DNA of 37,430 nucleotides from Hyphomicrobiales bacterium (GCA_900470965.1 UCCS01000027.1:1-37430); one strand, 5' to 3'; shown: positions 9,014-18,086, counted from the stretch's first letter. Made by a program: numbers and translations. The notes: generated from the sequence alone by a model not told the origin.

Positions 9014-11230
9014 GTGAGTACCGCAAAACCGCCAAGCATGCAGCGATCGAGAAGCCAGATCGCGACCGCGTATGCTCCCCATAGCTTGTTCACCTTTGAG
9101 GGCGGTCGCGGTGCTTGCATGGCTCTCCCGTCTAGCAGTAACCGAGCGATCGATTTACCGCATGTGACGAAGCGAACAATCGGTGAGCAGATACAAGAGT
9201 ATTTTGCCGCCTGGGCTGAGCGGGCCCAGCGTGGGAATAACCTGCCACATCCAGTTCCACCTGAACTTGCCGTTGATCGCCGGGCACTCGTCGACGGAGC
9301 CGTACGCGTGCGAACGGGCGAATTCGCCTTCCAGATCCCGGACTATGCCAATTATCTCCCTTTCCCGCTTGCATTTGCGTGTGGTCGGTGTGGTCTTTAT
9401 CGCGCCGGAAAGACTATCGACGCATTCGATCGCGATTCAGAACGTTTCCGGGCGGCCTGCCCGACGGGCGCGGCAACCTGCGCAGATGACTGGGAGCAGC
9501 TCGACGTCGTGCTCGCACACTGGTCTGGAGAAGTTGAGGCTATCACCCCGTCGCGCCGACACTGGGTGTCCGAGCGCCAAGATATCAGAGATCTTGACCG
9601 CTGCAGCCATTGCGACACGGACCGTTTCATCCTGCGCAGACCGCCAGGTTCACTGGGTGCCTGGCATTTTGAGTGTGTTGAATGCAAGACGCCTCGCGAA
9701 ATCCTGCAACGAGATAGGACCACGCTTCGTGCGCTCGGGCCTCTGCTCGATGCTGGAACGGCCACGTTTGCAGAAATTAACATGGAACCGGTCTCCTATC
9801 GTGCGTCCGCGGCTTACTATGTTCACGGAGACCGACTGCTCGTCTTTCAGGATGATCGACATCTCTCGCTGCTCGGCGAGGCGCATGTGCCAGCACTGGA
9901 ACAGCTGATATCAGCGAGGTACGGCTACCCGCCTGCTGCACTTTCGGATCAGGAGAAGGAACGGCTGCTGCGAGCGGCCGGCCGAGGATCCGAGTGGGAA
10001 AATCATGTCCAACTTATCAACATCCTGCAGATGCTCGAGGCGCAGCCCGGCATTCCTGATGCGGCTTTGGCAGCACAGCGGTCGGCAATTTCAAGCAACG
10101 AGGCCGATTGGGGAGCCTCGGTATTTCAAGCGCACGCGCAGGCCGCGCCAGGGATCTCGGGCGCATGCCGTGGCCGGACCGATTATGTCCGCAAGCATGA
10201 TCCGTTGCGTATGGCTATGGAGCATCTGACACTCGAAGAAGAGAAGCTTCGCGGTGGCCAGATGGCCGATGGCAAGGACGTTTCCGTCGATGTCACGATT
10301 TTGGACGCTTTCCTTCGCCCTGATGGGTTCAGCGAAGCAGATCTCGGGCGTCAAGCGGCAGCCTCAAGGCTACGATTGAACCAGCTCGGTATCGATGAGA
10401 TGCGACTGATCAGAGATGTAAAAATCTGTGAATACAGCTTCGCGTACACGCGCACATCCTCGTCACCAACTGTCCAACGCGACAAGTCCGGCGCTGCGGA
10501 GCTCCCCGTGAGGCTTAGGCTATTCGAGAAAGTCGAGATCGCGGATACGGCCCGCCACCCGATACTCTGCACCGTTCAAGCCAACGAGGGTTTCTACATA
10601 CGACTCAACGAAGGACTGGTGCGCGAATGGCTCGCCGCCAATCAGATCGCGCTTCCCGTGGCCGATGCGAATGTGCGTCTTGGAGGGCAGTTGATCGAGG
10701 ACTACGAGAGCCTGCAGCGCGATCCTGATACACAGTTCACCCGTTTTCTCGACGAGTACCGCAAGGAAGCTGCTTTAACGCGTCGAGCTTACCCCTTCGT
10801 ATACACGCTGCTTCACACTCTGGCCCATCATCTCATCGGGACCTGTTCGATGATGTCTGGATTGGATCTTGGGTCATTCGGCGAGCATCTGTTCGTGCCG
10901 GATCTCGCCTTTCTGGTCTATCGACGGGGCATGACGATGGATTTGGGGAACCTCTCGTCCATGTGGCGGGACAGAGGCGATGTGGATGTGGGAAACCAAG
11001 TCCTCGAACACATGTTGAATCCGTCCAGCCTCAGGTGTGGGTCTGAAAGCGTGTGCAACCGCCGTGGCGGAGCTTGTCCGGATTGTGTACTTATTCCGGA
11101 AAACGCTTGCCTGACTCGAAACGAGCTTCTCTCCCGCTCAGTGCTCGTCGGGCGAGGTCGTCCGCGATGGGACGCGTCTCTCACGAACATGACTGGATTC
11201 TTCGAGATCGCTGCGCGTGGATCGATATGA
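9014..11230 (+). CDS. drmB: DISARM protein DrmB (DUF1998)
   Basis: DrmB is the DUF1998 partner of the DrmA helicase. The N terminus RSQIATAYAPHSLFTFEGG resembles the usual DrmB opening. Two cysteine pairs follow: CGRC near residue 123, and a ribbon of CSHC near 197 with CVEC near 221, both likely to bind zinc. The DUF1998 region covers about 590-710, with LLHTLAHHLIG, a Cys-rich stretch CGSESVCNRRGGACPDC, and NELLSR. Two starts compete. The ATG at 9008 overlaps the drmA stop but touches the ribosome binding site AGGAGGG (9001-9007) with no spacing. The GTG at 9014 has six bases of spacing and is preferred. The end overlaps drmC as ATGA. Confidence 0.86.
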   Translation: MSTAKPPSMQRSRSQIATAYAPHSLFTFEGGRGACMALPSSSNRAIDLPHVTKRTIGEQIQEYFAAWAERAQRGNNLPHPVPPELAVDRRALVDGAVRVRTGEFAFQIPDYANYLPFPLAFACGRCGLYRAGKTIDAFDRDSERFRAACPTGAATCADDWEQLDVVLAHWSGEVEAITPSRRHWVSERQDIRDLDRCSHCDTDRFILRRPPGSLGAWHFECVECKTPREILQRDRTTLRALGPLLDAGTATFAEINMEPVSYRASAAYYVHGDRLLVFQDDRHLSLLGEAHVPALEQLISARYGYPPAALSDQEKERLLRAAGRGSEWENHVQLINILQMLEAQPGIPDAALAAQRSAISSNEADWGASVFQAHAQAAPGISGACRGRTDYVRKHDPLRMAMEHLTLEEEKLRGGQMADGKDVSVDVTILDAFLRPDGFSEADLGRQAAASRLRLNQLGIDEMRLIRDVKICEYSFAYTRTSSSPTVQRDKSGAAELPVRLRLFEKVEIADTARHPILCTVQANEGFYIRLNEGLVREWLAANQIALPVADANVRLGGQLIEDYESLQRDPDTQFTRFLDEYRKEAALTRRAYPFVYTLLHTLAHHLIGTCSMMSGLDLGSFGEHLFVPDLAFLVYRRGMTMDLGNLSSMWRDRGDVDVGNQVLEHMLNPSSLRCGSESVCNRRGGACPDCVLIPENACLTRNELLSRSVLVGRGRPRWDASLTNMTGFFEIAARGSI

Positions 11231-12060
11231 ACGGCAAGCAAACGATTGGGGCGGCCCTTGGTGGCTCGCTTGTGCAAGCGCTAGGAAGTGATTGCGCCAC
11301 GGCGTCCGTTCTCGCAGCGCACTTTGAGGCCGGGATACATTCGCTCGCACGCGGCGTTTCGCTGGACGGGCTGAATGCCGCTGCAATAGACAGGGCAGCG
11401 CGTGACTTTGCACAACGCGGCTGGATAATCGCTGATGATGCAGGTTGGCGACGGACGCAGGCTGAGCTTCCAGCCGGCCTTACCGCGTTCCTGGCGGGAG
11501 CGGCGGCCATGCGCGCTTCTATTCTTTCAGAAGCCCAGGCTGAAGCCGTGGTCACCTTGCCGATTGCACCGAGCGCGATTGCACGGGTGCTTCCGGCGGA
11601 GGGTCCCATTCATGCAAGCCTGGTCAAAACCGACGAGGCGATCGAAAAGATCGCCAACACAGCGCTGCGGTCACTCACCATCATGAGCCCTTTTGTAAAC
11701 CGGGAGGGTATCGACCTTGCCATGAAACTATTTCAGGGGACTGCAGCCAGCCAACGCATTCTGATCACGCGTCGGACTGGCAGTACGAAGCGCTACCTTG
11801 ACCAGATGCTATCTGAGATAGTTGCACGCGGGGTCACCGTGCTTGACTATTGTCTCGAAGCTGATGAGGGATATGAGACGTTCCATGCGAAGGTCGTGAT
11901 TGCCGACGGGGATGTTGCATATGTGGGAAGTGCCAACATGACCCTTTATGCTCGCCATTCGATGGAGCTCGGGATAATCGTCAAGGGAAAGTCCGCTCGG
12001 GCTGTCGCGGCGCTCGTGCGCGCGGTCGAAAAAATTTCGCGCCCAGTGATCCCGCGTTGA
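11227..12060 (+). CDS. drmC: DISARM phospholipase D-like protein DrmC
   Basis: This 277-residue phospholipase D superfamily protein is the last gene of the drm operon. One HKD motif is clear: H220-x-K222-x4-D227, followed by VGSANMT, the usual GSxN continuation. An upstream strand and helix, LTIMSPFVNREGIDLAMKLF, belongs to the same fold. Only one HKD motif is seen, so activity would need a dimer. The ATG at 11227 overlaps the drmB stop (ATGA); a longer frame from 11053 lies inside drmB and is not used. In tested DISARM systems DrmC has been reported as dispensable. The next gene, a methyltransferase, lies on the other strand, so the operon ends here. I see no clear terminator in the 85 bases between them. 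Confidence 0.85.
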   Translation: MNGKQTIGAALGGSLVQALGSDCATASVLAAHFEAGIHSLARGVSLDGLNAAAIDRAARDFAQRGWIIADDAGWRRTQAELPAGLTAFLAGAAAMRASILSEAQAEAVVTLPIAPSAIARVLPAEGPIHASLVKTDEAIEKIANTALRSLTIMSPFVNREGIDLAMKLFQGTAASQRILITRRTGSTKRYLDQMLSEIVARGVTVLDYCLEADEGYETFHAKVVIADGDVAYVGSANMTLYARHSMELGIIVKGKSARAVAALVRAVEKISRPVIPR

Positions 12061-12145
12061 GAGTAGGTCGCCAACGGCCGTGGAAACGAACCCTTGCTGC
12101 AACAAGTGGAACCCGAAGTCCGAGTGAAAGGTAAATGTCGCCCAC

Positions 12146-13423
12146 TCAGACGCTCGGCGCAATCCAGGGCAAGCTCTTGATAGCTCCGGTGGTCAGATGG
12201 CGGCAGCGCATCAAATCATTCAGACGTTCGTTGATCTCAGGCAAACGAAGCATTTCGATCAGACTCTGGCATGCTGACAAGCTCGCGTCATTCGGAATAG
12301 CGACTAATAGATGGTTTTCGACTGCGACAGGCTCCTTGCCCGTCACAACGGTCGCAACCGCGCGCATCTTGTCGCTCGGGCTCGACGTGCGACGTATGAC
12401 GACGAAGGGCGGCGAGAATACGCGGCCTTGATAGAGACGCCGTCCGCTTGGCTCAAACGCGGGTTCCCAAGCGGGGGTGGTCTTGGCGCATATATAAAGT
12501 CGCGATGCGCCGCTTTCGGGATCTCTGTGCGGGACAACGGTGCCGACCCGGATCTCGTAACGATCAGCCAACTGCGTCGATTGATCCGCGGTGGCGCTGC
12601 GCCAAAGTGGCTCATCCGCTGTCGAACGTGTTAGTAGTGTCGTGAAGACGTCAACGTCGGTCCACGGATCAAAGCGGCCGCGCAGAGTGAAGGTACCGGA
12701 ATAGTTTCGCTGCGATAACATTGACCTGAAGCGTGCATAACGTGCACCGCACCGCAAGACTTCAGGCAAGACAGCGGCAATCGGCGCCATCGGCTTGAGG
12801 ACGCTCGTCAAGCGGTCAAGGAAAATTGCGGCTGCATTGATCTCGCCGGACGCCCAGCCGAGTTTTTCCGGCCATCTTGTCTTGCCGAAAGGCGGATTGA
12901 ACAGAACCGCATCCGCCCGACTGAGAAGCTCTTCACTTTCAGGGGCAAACATGTCCCGGCCCAAGATTTGCGGAAACGTCCGCAACGGGTCGATCTCGTC
13001 GTTGAAGTTACCGCGGGCTCGCGCCAGCATGCAGAGGCGAACCTTGCAAAGCTGAACAAGATCGTCACGGCTGTCGAAGCCCGCCAACCTTTCTCCCCAG
13101 GATGTCAACGTTGATGCCAGGGTGTCGTGCAGTGGCAGCGTAGCGGCGCGCGCAAGAAGAAGATTTCCGATGCCACAAGTCGGGTCGAGCACTAGCGCAT
13201 CGTCGTCGATCCGACCTTCCAGTTGAGAAACGAGTTCCATCGCCATGGCGTCGCTGGAGAAGAACGCGCCGATTTCGCGGCGGGTTTCTATGCTAACTTC
13301 GCGGCGGAAAACAGAGTACGGCACGCCGTTCAGGAGAGGATGGGCAAGTGTCACGGCCGGCTCGCCGATCTCGATTATGCGCGCCGTTTGGATAGCGCTC
13401 TCTACAAAGTTTTCAAATGTCAT
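12146..13423 (-). CDS. N6-adenine DNA methyltransferase
   Basis: This is a gamma-type adenine methyltransferase using S-adenosylmethionine. IGAFFSSDAMAMELV near 53-65 resembles the GxFxTP/P element before motif I. Motif I is LDPTCGIG near 79-86, and motif IV, the catalytic NPPF, is near 176-179 (FNPPFGKTRWP). The last 150 residues would hold target recognition. The ATG at 13423 is chosen over a TTG at 13435 because neither has a strong ribosome binding site and ATG is the better codon. The gene faces drmC and follows an XRE regulator 54 bases upstream. It could supply self-protection for the neighbouring DISARM genes or for the HNH operon. Class 2 DISARM normally carries a C5-cytosine enzyme, so this pairing would be unusual. 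Confidence 0.82.
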   Translation of the reverse strand: MTFENFVESAIQTARIIEIGEPAVTLAHPLLNGVPYSVFRREVSIETRREIGAFFSSDAMAMELVSQLEGRIDDDALVLDPTCGIGNLLLARAATLPLHDTLASTLTSWGERLAGFDSRDDLVQLCKVRLCMLARARGNFNDEIDPLRTFPQILGRDMFAPESEELLSRADAVLFNPPFGKTRWPEKLGWASGEINAAAIFLDRLTSVLKPMAPIAAVLPEVLRCGARYARFRSMLSQRNYSGTFTLRGRFDPWTDVDVFTTLLTRSTADEPLWRSATADQSTQLADRYEIRVGTVVPHRDPESGASRLYICAKTTPAWEPAFEPSGRRLYQGRVFSPPFVVIRRTSSPSDKMRAVATVVTGKEPVAVENHLLVAIPNDASLSACQSLIEMLRLPEINERLNDLMRCRHLTTGAIKSLPWIAPSV

Positions 13424-13477
13424 GCCTGGCACCAAATAAGAGGCGGAGGTTAAATCGCTTGTTGATGGCGTGATATC

Positions 13478-13930
13478 TCATTGGTCCAGCACTGCCCAGT
13501 CGCGCTTCACCTCAGAAAGGTCGCTCATGATCCTGTCCCAGATTGCGTCCCGTGGGGTTGTGACGTTGATCTGTCCAACCACGCCTTGGGCTCGATAGAG
13601 CAACTGACGGCCGGCATCGCTACCGCCGGCTGCCATCCAATCTTCTAATGCCTGCTTGAGTGCTTCGGACCGCTGAGCCGAAGGGCTTGCTCGCGTGGAA
13701 GCCTCATCGAGGACGTCGGCCACCTGGCGATGCACCAATGAAAGCGAACGCTTGGTCGGCAAGCCTACGGTGGCGATGTATCGCAATGCCAGTTCAGTAC
13801 GTCTTTCAATGACGTCCTTGCCACGCTCCATCCGACTTATGCTCTCGCGCGACATGCCAATAGCGGCTGCCAGCTCCGCCTGTGAGAGCCCAGTTTTCAC
13901 CCGCAGTGCCTTTAGTTCATCGCTTGTCAT
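13478..13930 (-). CDS. XRE-family transcriptional regulator
   Basis: This 150-residue protein has an N-terminal helix-turn-helix of the Cro/C1 (XRE) type in residues 1-55: LKALRVKTGLSQAELAAAIG, then MSRESISRMERGK. The remaining 95 residues are helical and unassigned. The ATG has GAGGG five bases upstream. The gene lies just before the methyltransferase on the same strand (54-base gap), which recalls controller proteins that time methyltransferase expression in restriction-modification systems. A near-perfect inverted repeat sits 10-29 bases upstream and is a likely self-binding site. The DNA-binding role is secure from the motif; which promoters it controls is inference. Confidence 0.82.
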   Translation of the reverse strand: MTSDELKALRVKTGLSQAELAAAIGMSRESISRMERGKDVIERRTELALRYIATVGLPTKRSLSLVHRQVADVLDEASTRASPSAQRSEALKQALEDWMAAGGSDAGRQLLYRAQGVVGQINVTTPRDAIWDRIMSDLSEVKRDWAVLDQ

Positions 13931-13939
13931 GATTCCCTC

Positions 13940-13959
13940 GTCTCAGTCGAGTTTGAGAC
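13940..13959 (-). promoter_or_regulatory. Likely XRE operator (inverted repeat)
   Basis: The arms GTCTCA and TGAGAC form a perfect 6-bp inverted repeat with an 8-base spacer. It starts 10 bases upstream of the XRE start codon, just before its ribosome binding site (GAGGG). A possible -35 element, TTGAAA on the minus strand, lies at about 13973-13978, so bound protein would cover the core promoter or transcription start. The position suggests autoregulation of the XRE-methyltransferase pair. Confidence 0.5.
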
Positions 13960-14108
13960 ATCATGCCGCTTTTTTCAAGACTCAGAGCGGAATGAGATAC
14001 CGGTTCGACCGGGTACGAGAGATCGCAACGTTCAGCGAATGTGCTTCTTGTTGCAGGCGGCGGGAAAATCCCCGTCAGCGATGCGAAGGAATGGGATACT
14101 GTCGAAGG

Positions 14109-14717
14109 TCAGGCATGCGCACGAAGCTCATAATCCTCGATAGCCTCATTCAACGCTCGGTAGCGCTTCAACAATTTGTGGTGGTCCGAACCTTCATCCT
14201 CCCCGCGCGACTCCAGAAGCGCAAGAAGTTGTTCGACATCGCGACGCAGTCGTCGAGCCCGCCGCGCCTGCCATAGTAACTCATGCCGGATCAGATTTAG
14301 TTTCAGTCGTTTTACGACATATTTTCCAAGCTCAGTCGCGCCAACAATTGCACCTGATTCCTTGCGGACAAGGTGCTGTTCATAAGCGTCGCTGCACGGA
14401 TCAACAAACCCTCGCGTTCCATCGTGCGACACGGCGGCATCGTTGCCAATCCAATGGTCGGACTTGCTAACATTGCAGTAGCGACACGCATAAACAAGAT
14501 TTTCGTAAGCGGTTTCGAGCGTAGGAAACTTTGTTTTCGGAGCGAAATGATCGATGTGGTAGACGACAGAATCTACTCGTTCGTCTTCGTCGCCACAGTA
14601 TCCGCAGGCATTGAAGAAGTCCCTGCGGAGGTCGGCGCGATAGGCTTGGTATGTGTCGCGTGCCGCAACCGCAGTTCGCACAGGCATCTGGTTCCGAACA
14701 AGACGCGCCTCAGTCAT
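14109..14717 (-). CDS. HNH endonuclease, PtuB-like
   Basis: This 202-residue protein has a cysteine-flanked HNH nuclease fold. CGYC (C38, C41) and CRYC (C78, C81) would bind structural zinc. HIDHF at 54-58, then PK, then YENLVYACRYCNVSKSDHW, give the ββα-metal core. The pattern HF-PK with NL-C-CN-K is close to PtuB, the HNH effector of Septu. Its usual partner, the PtuA ATPase, is absent. The gene instead overlaps the receiver gene by 8 bases and is the last of a five-gene operon, so it is probably an effector under kinase/receiver control. Residues 125-202 are helical and rich in Arg and Leu. The ATG has AAGG seven bases upstream. Nuclease activity is expected from the motif; its target is unknown. 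Confidence 0.83.
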   Translation of the reverse strand: MTEARLVRNQMPVRTAVAARDTYQAYRADLRRDFFNACGYCGDEDERVDSVVYHIDHFAPKTKFPTLETAYENLVYACRYCNVSKSDHWIGNDAAVSHDGTRGFVDPCSDAYEQHLVRKESGAIVGATELGKYVVKRLKLNLIRHELLWQARRARRLRRDVEQLLALLESRGEDEGSDHHKLLKRYRALNEAIEDYELRAHA

Positions 14718-15381
14718 TTAGCGCCTTTCGAATATCCGCCACCAACCGTTCAGTCTCTTCGATAAGTGCCCGCCGGCCTTCGAAGAGGCGTTCTTCAAGA
14801 ACGGCACGCTTTGACGTCCTGGAAAGCGCGGCGTCAGTTCCGAGGCTTGTCTCGAGTTTCGTGTCCAAATCCAAGATCCGATCCACGATATCAGCTGATA
14901 ACGTTGCTCGGTCCAGATTCAGAAGGGCTTCCAGTTCCTCATTCCACGATTCAACGAGCCTGCGATGTCGGAGTACCTGCAGGCGAACCCGATCCAGCAA
15001 TGGTCGGATCTCCTGAGCCGATCCGTCTTCTTTTGAGTAGATCGTATTGACGTCGTCGGCGGCATGGAGAGCCTCCTGCTCGTAAGACGTGCGAATGAAG
15101 CAAGGAAACCCGATTCTGATCGCTCCGAAATGTTCGACAAGTTGTGCTCCGTCATAGTCGACAGGCGCCGCATCCGCGAGCCTGAAGTCAGACACGAGTG
15201 CTTCGAACTTCAGTCCTTGAAGGGTCTCGAGCATAGTCTCGAGGTGCGGCTGAGGCTTGAGCAATATGATTTGAGCAAATAGCTTGGATTTTTTTGCGTC
15301 AAGATAGAAATCTTCAAGTGCATCCTCATTTTCGTCGATGTACACGATCGTCGGCAGATCGTCGCTGCTCACTTCAGTCAA
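14710..15381 (-). CDS. Response-regulator receiver protein
   Basis: This is a CheY-like receiver domain (residues 10-125) with a helical C-terminal extension and no recognised DNA-binding domain. The receiver residues are present: the acidic pair at D16-E17 (IVYIDENED), the phospho-acceptor D65 (ALVSDFRLAD), T98 or S99 (FIRTSYE) and K117 (YSKED). Residues 130-223 look like a coiled coil, with repeated Leu, Glu and Arg. It lies 12 bases after the kinase gene and overlaps the HNH gene by 8 bases, so the kinase is the likely phosphate donor and the HNH nuclease the likely output. The TTG start is supported by GGAGG three bases upstream; no better start is close. Confidence 0.8.
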   Translation of the reverse strand: MTEVSSDDLPTIVYIDENEDALEDFYLDAKKSKLFAQIILLKPQPHLETMLETLQGLKFEALVSDFRLADAAPVDYDGAQLVEHFGAIRIGFPCFIRTSYEQEALHAADDVNTIYSKEDGSAQEIRPLLDRVRLQVLRHRRLVESWNEELEALLNLDRATLSADIVDRILDLDTKLETSLGTDAALSRTSKRAVLEERLFEGRRALIEETERLVADIRKALND

Positions 15382-15393
15382 TTTCCTCCACTC

Positions 15394-17961
15394 CTATTCG
15401 TCCGCGTTGGGAGCTGGCAGACGTATTGTTATTGCAAATCCCGGCTTCCCCAGCTCACTTTTCAACGATGCTGTCCCGCCATAGTCATCAACAACATTTT
15501 TGAGCAACCACATTCCCAAGCCTGTACCTACCGCTTCCCCGTTTGCCTCTTCTTTTTTGGACGTGACGCCAAACAGGAATATGTCTTCCGCGATTGTGAA
15601 TTCGCCAGATAAACCTGGCCCATTATCGCTGTAATCCACAACGATCGCATCGTCGGCGCCGGCAGTGATGTTGACGGAAATTTCCCTCGGCCTCGACGAT
15701 GAGGTCGGTTTGACGAGTGCCTCGACGGAATTATTGATCAGGTTGTAAAAGACGCTATCCAGGTCGATCTCGTGCGCAAGAATCGAAAGATCTGCTCCCG
15801 CTTCCGCATACGTGGTAAAAGCTATCGATCTGGATTGCAGGAAGTCGTCCCAATAGATGCGCACACCTTGCAGATATTCGCTAAGATCGATCCGGCGGCG
15901 GCGACGTTTTGAGGGCGAGACAGCCGACAGGGCAAAATTCACCCATCGGGTGACTTTCTCGTCCTGCTTCTTGAGCCTGTCTAGTATTCGAAACGGACTG
16001 CTCAATTCATCGACGCTCGCCAGTTTTTCTTCGCTGACGACTTGCTGGATTGCGTCCGCCAGTCGTTGTGACCGAGCATCGATATTTGCACGGATCTGGC
16101 GAAGCTCGTGCGTAAACGAGACGAGAACCGTCCCGAGCGTTGCCATTCCCCTCATCACCTGGATGTTGTCACGCAGGACTTCGTTTTTCTTGCGCTCAGA
16201 ACCGTACGCCTTTGAGACTTTTCGCAGGTCTATTTCGCTGACTGAGCGTGAAGGTGCCGGGTTGAAGCCTGCTCCGAGATCGAGTTGGGGCGATTTGCTT
16301 TCGTTCTGCGGAGGGGCATTCTCATCTTCGAGAACTTTTTCCGCTATTTTCCGACCCTCTTCGACATCCATCGGTTCAGGGTTGTCTTGATTATAGGCAA
16401 TCGAGAAATGCTGAAGGATGTACGCACGGTCCTTTTCGAATTCTCTGATGAGGGCAACGATGATTTTTCGGAACCCCGAAAATGCTCGCTCATTCATTAT
16501 GCCTTCGCGATTGGATTGATCGGAGAGGATAGAGTTTTCCCGCTTCGTGATATGGATTGTGCCGGCGATCTGCTGCGGCAATACGCGCCAACCCGGACGG
16601 GAGGCTTGGACGGGATTACGCGAGGACCGCTCACCAATCGACAGCCAGTCATAGGATGTGGATTTCGGTTCTCCGTAGGGCCTTACGCGGAAATTGTCTC
16701 GGTAGAGACGTATTCCGCCTGAGGAGTTGAGCCAGCGTCGACGCGCACTCACGTCAAAGTTCTTTTGTGGGAATCTTGCCAGGTTATCAGCCGTCGCATT
16801 CGTGAGCTTGAAGAAGTAGAAGGTGAACGAGAAGGGACCGAGCGCCAGGAAAGATTCGAGCTCGTCGCCCGGGTCGAGCAGCTCTTCCAACCGCTTGCTG
16901 TAGGTGATCTGGCCGGCTTCGAAGTCCGACTTGCGGTACGGAAATTTCTTCATCGGCTCGAGTGTGAAGAACGTTGGCGAAATTCGAGCAACATCAATCT
17001 CCTGCCGCTGGAGCGTGATTTCGACATTTCCGTCCGCGCTCACGGTCGTCAGCATTCGATAATCGAACTGGTCAGGAGGGAAGTTGTCGATAAACCCGCT
17101 CTGTTCCGGGATCCTGTGATCATGCACAAAGATGTCGAAGTCACCTCGGTCGTGCGGGGGCAGCAATGCCTCAAGCGTTTCCTTGAGCCGCATGCTGTCC
17201 TTTTCGTCCCAAACATCGTTCAGGAGGCCGATACGGATCGCTGTTCCGGTGGAATAGTCGATCGGAAGCGCAACACCATCACGCTCAGGCAGGGTTTCTG
17301 GAAGGATTTCAACAAGTTTGCTGGCGCAATAAACAGCGTCAAGGGTTGTGTCTTCCGTTTCCAAAACCGCTTCGACGTCGCCGATAACTTTACCAGTCCC
17401 CTCGAAATCCGACCAGTCGACGCGCCAATGCACAATCTGATCAACCCCGGCGGCCGCAGAAAACATCTCGCACTGCTGTCCGAGACGATCGAGCGCGAAC
17501 CGGCCAATTCCCTTTGCGCCGGTGACAACGCGTCCGCCCTTGGAGGTGCCATTGAGGTCTTTCGCGTCCGTTCCGATGACCATCCAGTGATTTTTGATGA
17601 TATCGGCCGGCATGCCGTGCCCGTTATCGACAATCCATAGGTCCAGAACGCAGCTATAGAGATTGTCGATGGCGGCTTGCTGGTTTGCTGACCAAGATTC
17701 AATCGCGCGCCATGCCCCGTCGTCGCGAGCAAACATTTCCGCAACTTCCGGCACGAAAACTTGGAGCGCCGCAAATTCCCTGTCGTCGAGGACCGTGGGG
17801 ACGGCATTCCAGCGCGGCTTGAAAAGGACAGCGCAAACAGACGCGTCAGCATCGTATGCGTTCTTGACAAGCTCTGTCACTGCCCCCTGGGAACTGGCGA
17901 CATTCTCTCGACCAATCAAACGCGCGGCTCTGGCGGAGACCTGAAATGGCACTCTGGTCAT
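15394..17961 (-). CDS. Histidine kinase with extra MORC/Hsp90-like ATPase domain
   Basis: This 855-residue protein carries two GHKL ATPase domains. The N-terminal one has its N box at 28-41 (VTELVKNAYDADAS, E30 and N34), DNGHGM at 112-117, and GAKGIGRF at 148-155, a pattern typical of MORC, MutL and Hsp90 proteins. The C-terminal one is histidine-kinase-like: NLINNSVEAL near 740, DNGPGL near 775 and GTGLGMWLL near 810. It is preceded by an H box, SFTHELR, with H618. The receiver gene directly downstream makes phosphotransfer likely. No membrane segment or signal peptide is seen, so it should be cytosolic. The ATG at 17961 has GAGGGG ten bases upstream and is preferred to a TTG at 18021. A gap of 125 bases separates it from the DUF2357 gene. 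Confidence 0.82.
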   Translation of the reverse strand: MTRVPFQVSARAARLIGRENVASSQGAVTELVKNAYDADASVCAVLFKPRWNAVPTVLDDREFAALQVFVPEVAEMFARDDGAWRAIESWSANQQAAIDNLYSCVLDLWIVDNGHGMPADIIKNHWMVIGTDAKDLNGTSKGGRVVTGAKGIGRFALDRLGQQCEMFSAAAGVDQIVHWRVDWSDFEGTGKVIGDVEAVLETEDTTLDAVYCASKLVEILPETLPERDGVALPIDYSTGTAIRIGLLNDVWDEKDSMRLKETLEALLPPHDRGDFDIFVHDHRIPEQSGFIDNFPPDQFDYRMLTTVSADGNVEITLQRQEIDVARISPTFFTLEPMKKFPYRKSDFEAGQITYSKRLEELLDPGDELESFLALGPFSFTFYFFKLTNATADNLARFPQKNFDVSARRRWLNSSGGIRLYRDNFRVRPYGEPKSTSYDWLSIGERSSRNPVQASRPGWRVLPQQIAGTIHITKRENSILSDQSNREGIMNERAFSGFRKIIVALIREFEKDRAYILQHFSIAYNQDNPEPMDVEEGRKIAEKVLEDENAPPQNESKSPQLDLGAGFNPAPSRSVSEIDLRKVSKAYGSERKKNEVLRDNIQVMRGMATLGTVLVSFTHELRQIRANIDARSQRLADAIQQVVSEEKLASVDELSSPFRILDRLKKQDEKVTRWVNFALSAVSPSKRRRRRIDLSEYLQGVRIYWDDFLQSRSIAFTTYAEAGADLSILAHEIDLDSVFYNLINNSVEALVKPTSSSRPREISVNITAGADDAIVVDYSDNGPGLSGEFTIAEDIFLFGVTSKKEEANGEAVGTGLGMWLLKNVVDDYGGTASLKSELGKPGFAITIRLPAPNADE

Positions 17962-18086
17962 GTTGGTATGTCCCCTCAATGCAATTGCCCAAGAAGTACA
18001 ATTTCTCGTCAAGCGCCGCAATCTTGCTGCTAGGGCAATCTAGGTGCGACAACAACCTGAAAGTGTCTAATCCAGCGCTGACCACA

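Noticed and set aside
13695..14276. Plus-strand open frame opposite the XRE and HNH genes
   Set aside because: It is antisense to two genes with clear domains, is rich in Ser and Arg as expected for a shadow frame, and has no ribosome binding site.
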